DNA of 5,175 bases from an uncultured Collinsella sp. (lineage in GTDB: Bacteria; Actinomycetota; Coriobacteriia; Coriobacteriales; Coriobacteriaceae). The notes under the pieces are model-generated. The model saw only the letters and a program-made list of their open reading frames with translations, was not told where the DNA came from and made no database searches. The stretch lies in assembly GCA_900556205.1 (NCBI GenBank), contig USNX01000107.1:1-5175 (forward strand), in the 5' to 3' direction. Positions 1-5,175 of the stretch are shown here, piece after piece (within the stretch, counting starts at the first letter, position 1; each line of letters opens with the position of its first letter). The position numbers and the translations under genes were made by a program.

Positions 1-1056
1 CTCTAGTACCCACCCCAAGTGATACAGCTCCTCAGTCGCCTGGGCCTCGTCATCGCAGTCGAGCTCCACGTAGACACAGACCTTGGCCTCTTTGTCGAGC
101 GCCGGCAGCGAGGCAAACGCCGTCGACTGCTCGCGCTGGCGACGTAGAATATCCAGGGCGCCAGTGTCGAAGTACTCGATGGCAGCCGCATGGGACAGGA
201 CGGGGCGCACGGAATCGGTAAAGGACACGGCCTTGTCTTCGCTATCGAAAAAGCAGCTCACACCCCAAACGACCGCAGGCGCCGCCTGCAGGGCAATCTC
301 GAGCTCGGTGATAACGCCGAGCGTGCCGCAAGCACCGATAAAGAGGTCGATGGCGTCCATTTCGTCCGCAACGAAATAACCTGAGGCATTTTTTGTCTTG
401 GGCATGGTGTAGTCAGGAAGATCGAGCTCGAGTGCACGGCCCGCTGCCGTCACGAGCGACAGGCGGCGGCCCTGGGCAAAAGCCTCGCCGCGCTGAAGCT
501 CAAGCAAATCGCCATCAGCCAGCGCGACGTGGAGTCCCGTGATATGCGGGCGCATGGGGCCGTAAGCGTAGCTGCGGGCGCCGGAGGCGTTGCATGCCGC
601 CATGCCGCCCAGACAGGCAGATGCCTCAGTGGGATCGGTGGGAAAGAACTGCTCCGGGGCCTCTTGGAACTCCTCGTAGGCCTCAAGCGATGCCTGGTCC
701 CAACCAGCGATCGGCAGCACCTTCTTGCTCAGCTGCTTGCGCAGCTCCGAGAGCACGACGCCCGGCTCCACACGCAGTAGAAAGCGGCCTTGTTCATCGC
801 GGCGAAGGCCCAAGTAGCGATTCATACGGGAAGTATTGAGGATATGCCCGCCGTGGGGCACGGCACCGGCGGCAAGGCCGGTTCGGGCGCCCTGAACCGT
901 TACCGGGACACGCTCGGCATGGAGCTTTTCCAAAATGGCACGGACCTCGTCTTCCGTTGTCGGAAACGAGATGCTCGAGGCCTCGCCCGATGCGCGAGAC
1001 TCATCGCGACCATACTCTTCGAACTCGTCGGTGAAGGGTTTGATGGTTACAGACAC
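1..1056 (-). CDS. FAD-binding oxidoreductase (GlcD/D-lactate dehydrogenase-like), 3' end missing
   Basis: This is the N-terminal 352 residues of a flavin-dependent dehydrogenase of the PCMH/VAO fold; the gene continues past the left edge. Visible family motifs are the first FAD-binding loop QGARTG (55-60) followed by LAAGAVPHGG, the strand RVEPGVVLSEL (95-105), the PTDPTEASACLGG loop (139-151), NASGARSYAYGP (156-167), and GACGTLGVITELEI (241-254), which closes the FAD domain. From about residue 260 the FAD-oxidase C-terminal (substrate-side) domain begins. The family oxidises 2-hydroxyacids such as D-lactate or glycolate and passes electrons to quinone, cytochrome or an Fe-S partner. The substrate cannot be read here, and any C-terminal Fe-S domain would lie outside the window. 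The start is GTG at 1056, preceded by AAAGGGGAG (complement of 1062-1070) with 5 bases of spacing; no upstream in-frame start fits as well. It is transcribed divergently from the surface-protein cluster. Confidence 0.93.
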   Translation of the reverse strand, partial: MSVTIKPFTDEFEEYGRDESRASGEASSISFPTTEDEVRAILEKLHAERVPVTVQGARTGLAAGAVPHGGHILNTSRMNRYLGLRRDEQGRFLLRVEPGVVLSELRKQLSKKVLPIAGWDQASLEAYEEFQEAPEQFFPTDPTEASACLGGMAACNASGARSYAYGPMRPHITGLHVALADGDLLELQRGEAFAQGRRLSLVTAAGRALELDLPDYTMPKTKNASGYFVADEMDAIDLFIGACGTLGVITELEIALQAAPAVVWGVSCFFDSEDKAVSFTDSVRPVLSHAAAIEYFDTGALDILRRQREQSTAFASLPALDKEAKVCVYVELDCDDEAQATEELYHLGWVLE

Positions 1057-1239
1057 GCGAACTCCCCTTTAGCTAACTACAGTGTTTGCAGGGAGATGTT
1101 ACCGCATCGTTTCGTCGACGTGTTCGAGACCGTCTCCATAATTGGCGATTTTTACGTTCGTGCAATTCGGCGAGCGGCTTGATTTCCTCGGCAGACGATG
1201 CTTTTGACACATATGGCCCCGCCGTCGCCGACCGCGTGA

Positions 1240-1268
1240 TTGTCGCTCGAAAAAAGTTGGAGTATTTT
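1240..1268 (+). promoter_or_regulatory. Weak sigma-70-type promoter candidate for the surface-protein cluster
   Basis: TTGTCG (1240-1245; 4 of 6 to the -35 consensus) is followed after exactly 17 bases by TATTTT (1263-1268; 4 of 6 to the -10 consensus) in the most AT-rich part of the gap. If real, transcription would start near 1275, giving a 5' leader of about 125 bases that includes the 1357-1380 hairpin. Neither box is strong, so this is only a candidate. Confidence 0.3.
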
Positions 1269-1356
1269 TTGCCGCCTTTTACCTGCGGAGACGCCAATCC
1301 GTCAAGCATTTGGTTAGAAATTGGTCAAGTAGCGGCTGATACGGTCGGCGTCGACA

Positions 1357-1380
1357 GCCAAAACCGATAGAAGTTTTGGC
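1357..1380 (+). promoter_or_regulatory. Perfect 8-bp inverted repeat upstream of the cluster
   Basis: GCCAAAAC (1357-1364) and GTTTTGGC (1373-1380) are exact reverse complements separated by 8 bases. The repeat ends 21 bases before the ATG at 1402 and about 10 bases before its GGGAGG ribosome binding site. It could be an operator for a dimeric regulator or a leader hairpin that affects translation. No T-run follows it, so it is not a typical intrinsic terminator. Confidence 0.4.
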
Positions 1381-1401
1381 CCCAGAAGCAGGGAGGTTCC
1401 C

Positions 1402-1698
1402 ATGGCATATTACTGGCCCCAGTACGGCATCGCCATCGAAGTCGACGACGATCCCCATCTCCTGCCTTTCGACGAAGAGGCATTCCCCGATACGACGGTC
1501 TACCACGTTACCACCGATGTGATCTGCGACCCTGAGTCGTTCTCGGCGCTCGCCCACCACATCGCACGTATCCACGACATCGAGCTCCCTCCCGACTTCG
1601 ACGAGCTTGTCTACTCGCGCCGCCTGATGCTTCGCATGCTCTTTGGAGCGGACCCGTCCACCTTTGCGCGCATCTATACCGCCAAGGATGCCGCATGA
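1402..1698 (+). CDS. Small hypothetical protein, first gene of the surface cluster
   Basis: I do not firmly recognise this 98-residue protein. It has no signal peptide or membrane segment and is acidic in its first half. The start ATG follows GGGAGG (1391-1396) with 5 bases of spacing, and the upstream frame looks non-coding. Residues 4-19 (YWPQYGIAIEVDDDPH), followed by a YHVTTDVICD strand and an amphipathic helix SALAHHIARI, recall the last part of DUF559/Vsr-like PD-(D/E)XK endonuclease folds, where a (D)FYWP...EVD..H strand pair precedes a V..T strand and a helix. The usual N-terminal half and the catalytic lysine are absent, so a nuclease activity is not supported; a stand-alone remnant or a different fold is equally possible. 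Its stop codon overlaps the next start (ATGA), implying translational coupling to the membrane protein gene. Confidence 0.75.
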   Translation: MAYYWPQYGIAIEVDDDPHLLPFDEEAFPDTTVYHVTTDVICDPESFSALAHHIARIHDIELPPDFDELVYSRRLMLRMLFGADPSTFARIYTAKDAA

Positions 1699-2204
1699 GC
1701 GCGAAAAAGCCACCCCACTTTGCAGGTCTGAGTCGTCGCAAGAAGCTCATCGTTGCCTGCTTGGCCATCGTCTGTGCCCTTGTCGCCGTAGGACTATACG
1801 CTTGGCAGTCGCAGCCCGTACCCGAGGCGGGCGCTTCGGTTACGACGGCCGAGGGCAAAACGCGTCAGGAAATCCAAGATGAGCTCGACGCCATCGTCCG
1901 CGACAACATGATGACGATTTCGGTCGCACCGGTCGCTCAGCTGCAGGAGGACGGCAAGCTGCGCGTCAACGTGCAAAACGTCCAAGACAACAAGTTTCCC
2001 CAGCGATTCCGCGTCATCCAAAACGACGAGACCATGTACGAATCCGGTGTGGTCAAGACCGGCAAGACAATCGAAACGTGCCCCGCCGGCGACATCAAAG
2101 AAGGCGAGGCGTACATCGAGATCCAGGCACTCGATGCCAAGACCCTCGACAGCCACGGCAATCCGACACGTGTCAAGGTACGGGTTGAGCAAGCCGAGAA
2201 CTAG
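1695..2204 (+). CDS. Single-pass membrane protein with beta-rich (Ig-like) extracellular domain
   Basis: The protein has 169 residues. A basic stretch SRRKK (13-17) is followed by a hydrophobic segment (about 18-37), which suggests an uncleaved N-terminal anchor with the rest outside the cell. After a short linker comes an amphipathic helix (about 56-70, RQEIQDELDAIVRD), then MMTISVAP and alternating strands (LRVNVQNV, RFRVIQ, MYESGVV, AYIEIQALD, TRVKVRVEQ) typical of a small beta-sandwich. The MMTIS start, the YESG strand and the GKTIE turn resemble membrane-tethered accessory proteins that I associate with surface-protein loci of gut anaerobes; this is recollection rather than a search result. 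The ATG overlaps the preceding stop by four bases (ATGA) and is served by AAGGA (1684-1688). It could play the part that DUF916 proteins play in WxL loci, holding a secreted partner at the membrane; this is inference. Confidence 0.88.
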   Translation: MSAKKPPHFAGLSRRKKLIVACLAIVCALVAVGLYAWQSQPVPEAGASVTTAEGKTRQEIQDELDAIVRDNMMTISVAPVAQLQEDGKLRVNVQNVQDNKFPQRFRVIQNDETMYESGVVKTGKTIETCPAGDIKEGEAYIEIQALDAKTLDSHGNPTRVKVRVEQAEN

Positions 2205-2256
2205 CTTTCCGGCCGACGCGGCGCCGCACGCAATTCACCAGCATTCGTCCAATCAT

Positions 2257-2273
2257 CGCGGGGACGGCCCGCG
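2257..2273 (+). promoter_or_regulatory. GC-rich hairpin before the WxL-like gene
   Basis: CGCGGG (2257-2262) pairs with CCCGCG (2268-2273) around a 5-base loop. It lies in the 89-base gap between the membrane protein and the WxL-like gene and ends 8 bases before the GAAAGGAA ribosome binding site. No T-run follows, so it is not a clear terminator. It might stabilise the downstream message and let the secreted protein be made at a different level, but in such GC-rich DNA it could be chance. A 10-bp palindrome at 2218-2227 in the same gap is equally GC-driven. Confidence 0.3.
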
Positions 2274-2293
2274 GCGAATAGAAAGGAACGACC

Positions 2294-2893
2294 ATGGACA
2301 TCACCAGGAACATGAACGGAGCCAGAGCGCTCGTCGTGGGCGCAGGGCTCGCGCTCGCGCTCGCAATGGGCGCCGCCCCGACGCCAGCTATGGCAGCCGG
2401 GCGCGTTGGAACCACGAAGGTAATGGTCAGGACCGAGATCGACAACGTTGAGTTCAAAGTTCCGACGGTTATTCCCTTCGTCGCCAAGGCCGACGGCACG
2501 CTTCAGGGCCCCTCAGAAGACGCGACCACCATCGACAATCATTCGGCCTACGGCATCCATGTCACCAACATGAAGATCGATGCCATGAACACCTGGACCA
2601 TTGCCGCCGACGCCAAGGCCGGAACCGCGCAGAACTCCATCGACTTTAAGGTCGGCCCCGACGGCGCACTCCAGAACGCCAGCGCCGCAATGCAGGGGAC
2701 GGGCCTCGATCTTTCCAAGAATGCAGCCTTCGACATGGGCTACCAGGGCATTGCCGGCGGCACGGACAAAATCAAGCTCAAGACAAGCGGAAACGTCGCC
2801 CGCGTCACGCGCGACATCTTCCGCGTAACCGGCGAAGGCGATCAGGTTGCGACGATCACCTGGACGGTCGAGCCCGGTGCGCACACGGCATAA
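2294..2893 (+). CDS. Secreted WxL-like surface protein
   Basis: The 199-residue precursor starts at ATG with GAAAGGAA (2281-2288) 5 bases upstream. Residues 1-34 form a signal peptide: R5 and R11, a hydrophobic core VVGAGLALALAMG, and a likely cut after PAMA (31-34). The mature chain of about 165 residues is beta-rich. It carries VPTVIPFVAKADG (57-69), an IDNHSAYGIHVTN segment (80-92), a first WxL-like motif W101-T-I, and a terminal ATITWTVEP (186-194) with W190-T-V near the C-terminus. The paired Trp motifs, with the second in a final strand followed by Pro, fit the layout of the WxL domain, which in Firmicutes binds cell-wall peptidoglycan; the third position is I or V instead of L. It has no membrane anchor or sorting signal, so wall binding or capture by a partner is expected. 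The next gene overlaps its 3' end. Confidence 0.88.
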   Translation: MDITRNMNGARALVVGAGLALALAMGAAPTPAMAAGRVGTTKVMVRTEIDNVEFKVPTVIPFVAKADGTLQGPSEDATTIDNHSAYGIHVTNMKIDAMNTWTIAADAKAGTAQNSIDFKVGPDGALQNASAAMQGTGLDLSKNAAFDMGYQGIAGGTDKIKLKTSGNVARVTRDIFRVTGEGDQVATITWTVEPGAHTA

Positions 2894-3158
2894 GGCCGTC
2901 GCCCTGGCCGCCGCCGTCAGCATCCTAGCGTTTGGGCCAGCCATGGCCTTTGCCCAGCAAGAACAGGCGCAGGCCGCCACGCAAGTGACGGTCGACCTCT
3001 CGGAGCTCGACCGCGGCGACCGTGAGGAACCGTTGGCGCAGACAGGCGACAGACGATGGCTCTTGGCAGCAGGCGCCACAGCAGCAGGCGCAGGAACCGC
3101 CGGCCTCGGTCTGCACATCAAACGCAGCCAGAAACAAAACATGGACAGGCCGCACTAA
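2877..3158 (+). CDS. Mini surface anchor with LAQTG sortase signal
   Basis: This 93-residue protein consists almost only of targeting signals. It has a signal peptide (RTRHK n-region, hydrophobic core 7-20, likely cut after AFA at 24-26) and a spacer of about 26 residues with an acidic stretch VDLSELDRGDREE (39-51). A sorting motif LAQTG (53-57), a hydrophobic segment (about 61-79) and a basic tail HIKRSQK follow. LAXTG is a known variant of LPXTG, recognised by some actinobacterial sortases (class E type), so the processed protein would leave only about 30 residues on the wall. I choose GTG at 2877, which gives a compact n-region and overlaps the upstream stop by 17 bases. A TTG at 2847 is possible but adds a poorly suited RRSPGRSSPV stretch. 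No strong ribosome binding site precedes the GTG, so translation probably depends on coupling. It parallels the small LPXTG proteins of WxL loci. Confidence 0.87.
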   Translation: MRTRHKAVALAAAVSILAFGPAMAFAQQEQAQAATQVTVDLSELDRGDREEPLAQTGDRRWLLAAGATAAGAGTAGLGLHIKRSQKQNMDRPH

Positions 3159-3176
3159 ATTAGCTAAGGAGACCCC

Positions 3177-4607
3177 ATGGCATCGAAGAACCTTTTGCCC
3201 GTCGTCGCACTCTGCGGCGCGCTCGCAACCGGAACGCCTGTCGCCGCTTGGGCGACTCCCGTCATGGCAGGCTCCTTACCAGCAGCCCTAAGTTCCGCTC
3301 CAAATCCGTCGAGCACCATTGCGTGCGAGCGTTTTTCGATCGCACAGGCCGCGATCTCAACCTCGGGATGCCTTCGTCGTAATACGGACGGCTCGATAGT
3401 CGTGGATATCAAGCGTTCGAACAAGGCAAACGGCTCCCAGGCGGGGTGCGCCGTCTGCACGTGGCGCTCGGTTGTGCTCGATGCGGATGGCGATCCATGC
3501 AATTTAGAAATGCGCATCGACATCGCTTCGGTCGATGACTCGGCGAACGGAGCGAAGGTCGCCTTCGACGGTACGTTTTTTGAGAAAGGAGGCGGTATAT
3601 GTCTGGGCTGCGCCGCCGCGAATGCAGACGACACGCAGCCCACCCTCTCATTCACGGCATCGTTGCGGCTGACCAAAGCCGGCACCGATGCCATCGCGGC
3701 GGGAGAAGCGTCCCTGCTGTTCTACGCCGTCAGCACCAAAGACACAGACGCTCATTTCGAGAAGCCAGCCGGATCACTCAGCCTTACACGAGGGATAGAG
3801 GCAGGCCCTATTGAAATCGATGCCCACGCGCAAAGCAGGCAACGCATTCTTGCCGACCCGGCGCTTCTCGAAATGGAGTGGAACGGATCCGGAGCCATCG
3901 GAATTCTCCCCTCCGCGCTTGACGCCAAGACGCTCCCCCCAAACGACGAACCCATCAACGCAACCATACAAGAAGAGAGCGCGGATAAAGAAGCAGGTGC
4001 GGGCGACACGCCGTCGCCGACAAACAGCGTCCCAGCTTCTTTCGAAGCACCGAATGAGCCCGCTACCGATCCAAACGATCCCGAGCTCGCGGACAGTCTG
4101 GGGCTTGCTGATCCTCAAGAGATCGATGAAGGTAACTGCTGCGTGCTTGCCGCGCTCGACCACACAGAGGTCATCGACGCTGCGAACATCGAAGTTGCCG
4201 CCGCCAATCAGCCCGTCCGCAAGTCGGCTATCATCGCATTTCCCGAATCCATCGAAGTCGTCTTTTTGCCATCGGGCGAGGTCGTGGCCCCAACACTGCT
4301 CACCTTGTTGGGCGCCAAGAATACTCGAAACGAAATTAAAAAGGTCACAGCTGTCGACCCTGCAACCACCGCCAAGCTGCGTCTATACGCCGTTGCTCCA
4401 GATGGAGGCAAGACCTTGGAATTCGATGGCGACACACTCCTAGCCTGGCGACGTCTGGACATTATGCAAGACGTCTCGTACCAGATCGAGCTCGAAGGGT
4501 TTGATCGTGCCCGCGATGCCAATATCATCGCCGCGGCTATTGAATTCCCGCAGCGGCTTATGACACTGCGCTTTGAATACTATCCCTATGTCCCGACAAC
4601 CACCTGA
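3177..4607 (+). CDS. Large secreted protein: Cys-rich N-half, acidic linker, WxL-like C-half
   Basis: The 476-residue precursor starts at ATG after TAAGGAG (3164-3170), 18 bases past the preceding stop. A signal peptide covers about residues 1-26 (cut after AWA or at VMA, 29-31). The N-half (about 40-215) is beta-rich and contains C50, C65, C91/C94 (CAVC), C108 and C142/C145 (CLGC), an even number (six to eight with C321/C322) that suits disulfides in an exported protein. Residues about 252-320 form an acidic, Pro/Asn/Asp/Glu/Ser-rich linker. The C-half (about 345-476) follows the order of the upstream WxL-like protein: FPESIEVVFLPSGEVVAP matches its VPTVIPFVAKADGTLQGP, and YQIELEGF...LMTLRFEYYP matches its DKIKLKTS...VATITWTVEP. 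The WxL tryptophans are not conserved. No sorting signal or C-terminal membrane segment is present. Its function is unknown; a structural surface subunit is the best guess, and CxxC redox or metal binding is an alternative. Confidence 0.86.
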   Translation: MASKNLLPVVALCGALATGTPVAAWATPVMAGSLPAALSSAPNPSSTIACERFSIAQAAISTSGCLRRNTDGSIVVDIKRSNKANGSQAGCAVCTWRSVVLDADGDPCNLEMRIDIASVDDSANGAKVAFDGTFFEKGGGICLGCAAANADDTQPTLSFTASLRLTKAGTDAIAAGEASLLFYAVSTKDTDAHFEKPAGSLSLTRGIEAGPIEIDAHAQSRQRILADPALLEMEWNGSGAIGILPSALDAKTLPPNDEPINATIQEESADKEAGAGDTPSPTNSVPASFEAPNEPATDPNDPELADSLGLADPQEIDEGNCCVLAALDHTEVIDAANIEVAAANQPVRKSAIIAFPESIEVVFLPSGEVVAPTLLTLLGAKNTRNEIKKVTAVDPATTAKLRLYAVAPDGGKTLEFDGDTLLAWRRLDIMQDVSYQIELEGFDRARDANIIAAAIEFPQRLMTLRFEYYPYVPTTT

Positions 4608-4725
4608 GGCTTACATGCTGCGCGTCGTTGCTAATACAACTTATATAACGTATTAGATGAGTCGCGATGTACCTCGCATTCCACTCTGCTACGATTGCCA
4701 CGTTGGCATCAATACGGGAGGGCTC
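4608..4725. other. Intergenic region between the surface cluster and the DUF554 gene
   Basis: This 118-base gap holds an AT-rich palindrome with a -10-like element (4631-4656), a small hairpin TGCCA/TGGCA (4696-4708), and the CGGGAGGG ribosome binding site (4715-4722) of the DUF554 gene. I see no GC-stem-plus-T-run terminator for the surface cluster, so its transcription may end by another means or read through. Confidence 0.6.
4631..4656 (+). promoter_or_regulatory. Palindromic operator-like site over a -10 element
   Basis: CTAATAC (4631-4637) and GTATTAG (4650-4656) are exact reverse complements around a 12-base AT-only-rich centre containing the palindrome TTATATAA. Inside it, TATAAC (4644-4649) matches the -10 consensus at 5 of 6 positions, though no good -35 is found 16-18 bases upstream. 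A second reading is TTGCTA (4628-4633), 17 bases, TATTAG (4651-4656). Either reading gives a start about 60-70 bases before the DUF554 ATG. A repressor dimer bound to the arms would cover the promoter. Confidence 0.5.
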
Positions 4726-5175
4726 ATGCCGGGCTTGGGAACAATCATCAACGTTGTGCTTTTAGTTGCGGGCGGTCTTTTGGGATTAGCGGGCGGTCGC
4801 TTCATTACACCGCGCATCCAAGACACGCTCATGAAAGCATCGGGGCTGTGCGTCCTGTTTATCGGCCTGGGCGGCACCATGCAAAAGACGCTCATCATCG
4901 ATGGAAAGGCGCTAGCGACCACCGGTACCACCATGCTCATCGTCTCATTTGCGCTCGGTTCGCTCATCGGCGAGGCCGTCAACTTGGAGTCCGCCATTGA
5001 AAACCTTGGCGAATGGCTCAAGCGCAAGACTGGCAGTGAGGGCGATAACGAGTTCACCAACGCTTTTGTCTCGACTTCACTCACCGTGTGTATCGGCGCC
5101 ATGGCAATTGTGGGATCGATCCAGGACGGCCTGCTCGGCGACTGGTCAACGCTTGCCCTCAAGGGCGCACTGGAC
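4726..5175 (+). CDS. DUF554 family membrane protein (YdfK/YqgA-like), 3' end missing
   Basis: These are the first 150 residues of an integral membrane protein; DUF554 proteins are usually about 220-240 residues, so the last third lies past the right edge. Visible features are a first membrane segment (about 5-24, ending GGLLGLAGG), SGLCVLFIGLGGTM (39-52), a third segment TTMLIVSFALGSLIGE (68-83) and the amphipathic stretch LESAIENLGEWLKRK (87-101). The family hallmark follows: FTNAFVSTSLTVCIGAMAIVGSIQDGLLGD (110-139) and STLALKGALD. The family occurs widely in bacteria and its biochemical role is unsettled; transport is often suggested. The start ATG follows CGGGAGGG with a short spacing. The 118-base gap and its own promoter candidate suggest it is not part of the surface cluster. 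Confidence 0.95.
   Translation, partial: MPGLGTIINVVLLVAGGLLGLAGGRFITPRIQDTLMKASGLCVLFIGLGGTMQKTLIIDGKALATTGTTMLIVSFALGSLIGEAVNLESAIENLGEWLKRKTGSEGDNEFTNAFVSTSLTVCIGAMAIVGSIQDGLLGDWSTLALKGALD

Larger units (their letters stand above)
1057..1401. other. Divergent intergenic region, no gene seen
   Basis: This 345-base stretch separates the minus-strand FAD dehydrogenase from the plus-strand surface cluster. The short reading frames in it lack family resemblance and a convincing start, so I call no gene. It holds the ribosome binding site of the dehydrogenase (1062-1070, minus strand), an AT-rich patch near 1250-1280 with a weak plus-strand promoter candidate, and an inverted repeat at 1357-1380. 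An isolated consensus-like TTGACA occurs at 1204-1209 but has no -10 match at 17 bases. I found no clear promoter for the dehydrogenase; a minus-strand TTGCAC with an AATTAT-like partner (near 1148-1172) is too weak to call. Confidence 0.7.

Noticed and set aside
3..191. Minus-strand frame at the left edge
   Set aside because: It is out of frame with the FAD dehydrogenase, whose 352-codon frame is open across the whole of 1-1056 and carries clear FAD-domain motifs.
1204..1209. TTGACA as a consensus -35 box
   Set aside because: The bases 16-18 positions downstream are GC-rich with no -10 resemblance.
1073..1309. 78-codon minus-strand frame in the divergent intergenic region
   Set aside because: It has no ribosome binding site of quality, no recognisable motif and an unusual Arg/Lys-rich composition; it also overlaps the likely control region.
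1086..1370. 94-codon plus-strand frame upstream of the 98-residue gene
   Set aside because: It has no family resemblance or good start signal, and its end lies within the inverted repeat at 1357-1380.
1279..1713. 144-codon minus-strand frame opposite the 98-residue gene
   Set aside because: It is an antisense shadow of a plus-strand gene that has a proper ribosome binding site and an ATGA junction to the next gene.
2513..3142. 209-codon minus-strand frame opposite the WxL-like and LAQTG genes
   Set aside because: The plus-strand proteins carry signal peptides, Trp motifs and a sorting signal, whereas the minus frame shows only low-complexity Ala/Arg/Val sequence.
3811..4443. 210-codon plus-strand frame within the 476-residue gene
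   Set aside because: It is Ser/Pro/Arg-rich with no domain pattern and is a frame-shifted shadow of the linker and C-half.

Overview
The window is GC-rich DNA (by eye about 60%) with compact gene spacing, Shine-Dalgarno-led genes and gut-actinobacterial protein features. It most resembles the Coriobacteriia, possibly Collinsella; this is an inference from sequence style and protein families, not a database match.

Layout. (1) Positions 1-1056, minus strand: the N-terminal 352 residues of a PCMH-type FAD-binding dehydrogenase of the GlcD/D-lactate dehydrogenase kind, running off the left edge. (2) Positions 1057-1401: a 345-base divergent intergenic region with a weak promoter candidate and an 8-bp inverted repeat just before the next gene. 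(3) Positions 1402-4607, plus strand: five closely packed genes that look like one transcription unit. They encode a 98-residue cytoplasmic protein with a possible remnant nuclease-like motif; a 169-residue single-pass membrane protein with a beta-rich ectodomain, joined to the first by an ATGA overlap; a 199-residue secreted WxL-like protein; a 93-residue mini-protein made of a signal peptide, short spacer, LAQTG sorting signal and membrane anchor; and a 476-residue secreted protein with a cysteine-rich N-terminal half and a C-terminal half that resembles a degenerate copy of the 199-residue protein. (4) Positions 4608-4725: an intergenic region with an AT-rich palindrome over a probable -10 element. 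(5) Positions 4726-5175, plus strand: the first 150 residues of a DUF554 (YdfK/YqgA-like) membrane protein, running off the right edge.

The centre of interest is the 1402-4607 cluster. Its parts parallel the classical WxL surface loci of Firmicutes, which combine WxL proteins, a membrane-anchored partner with an Ig-like ectodomain (DUF916 type) and a small LPXTG-anchored protein. Here the parts are shorter and divergent, so I read it as a possible coriobacterial counterpart: a cell-envelope display module whose secreted subunits are held by a sortase-anchored mini-protein and a membrane-tethered partner. No sortase gene lies in the window. The flanking FAD dehydrogenase and DUF554 genes appear to be unrelated neighbours.
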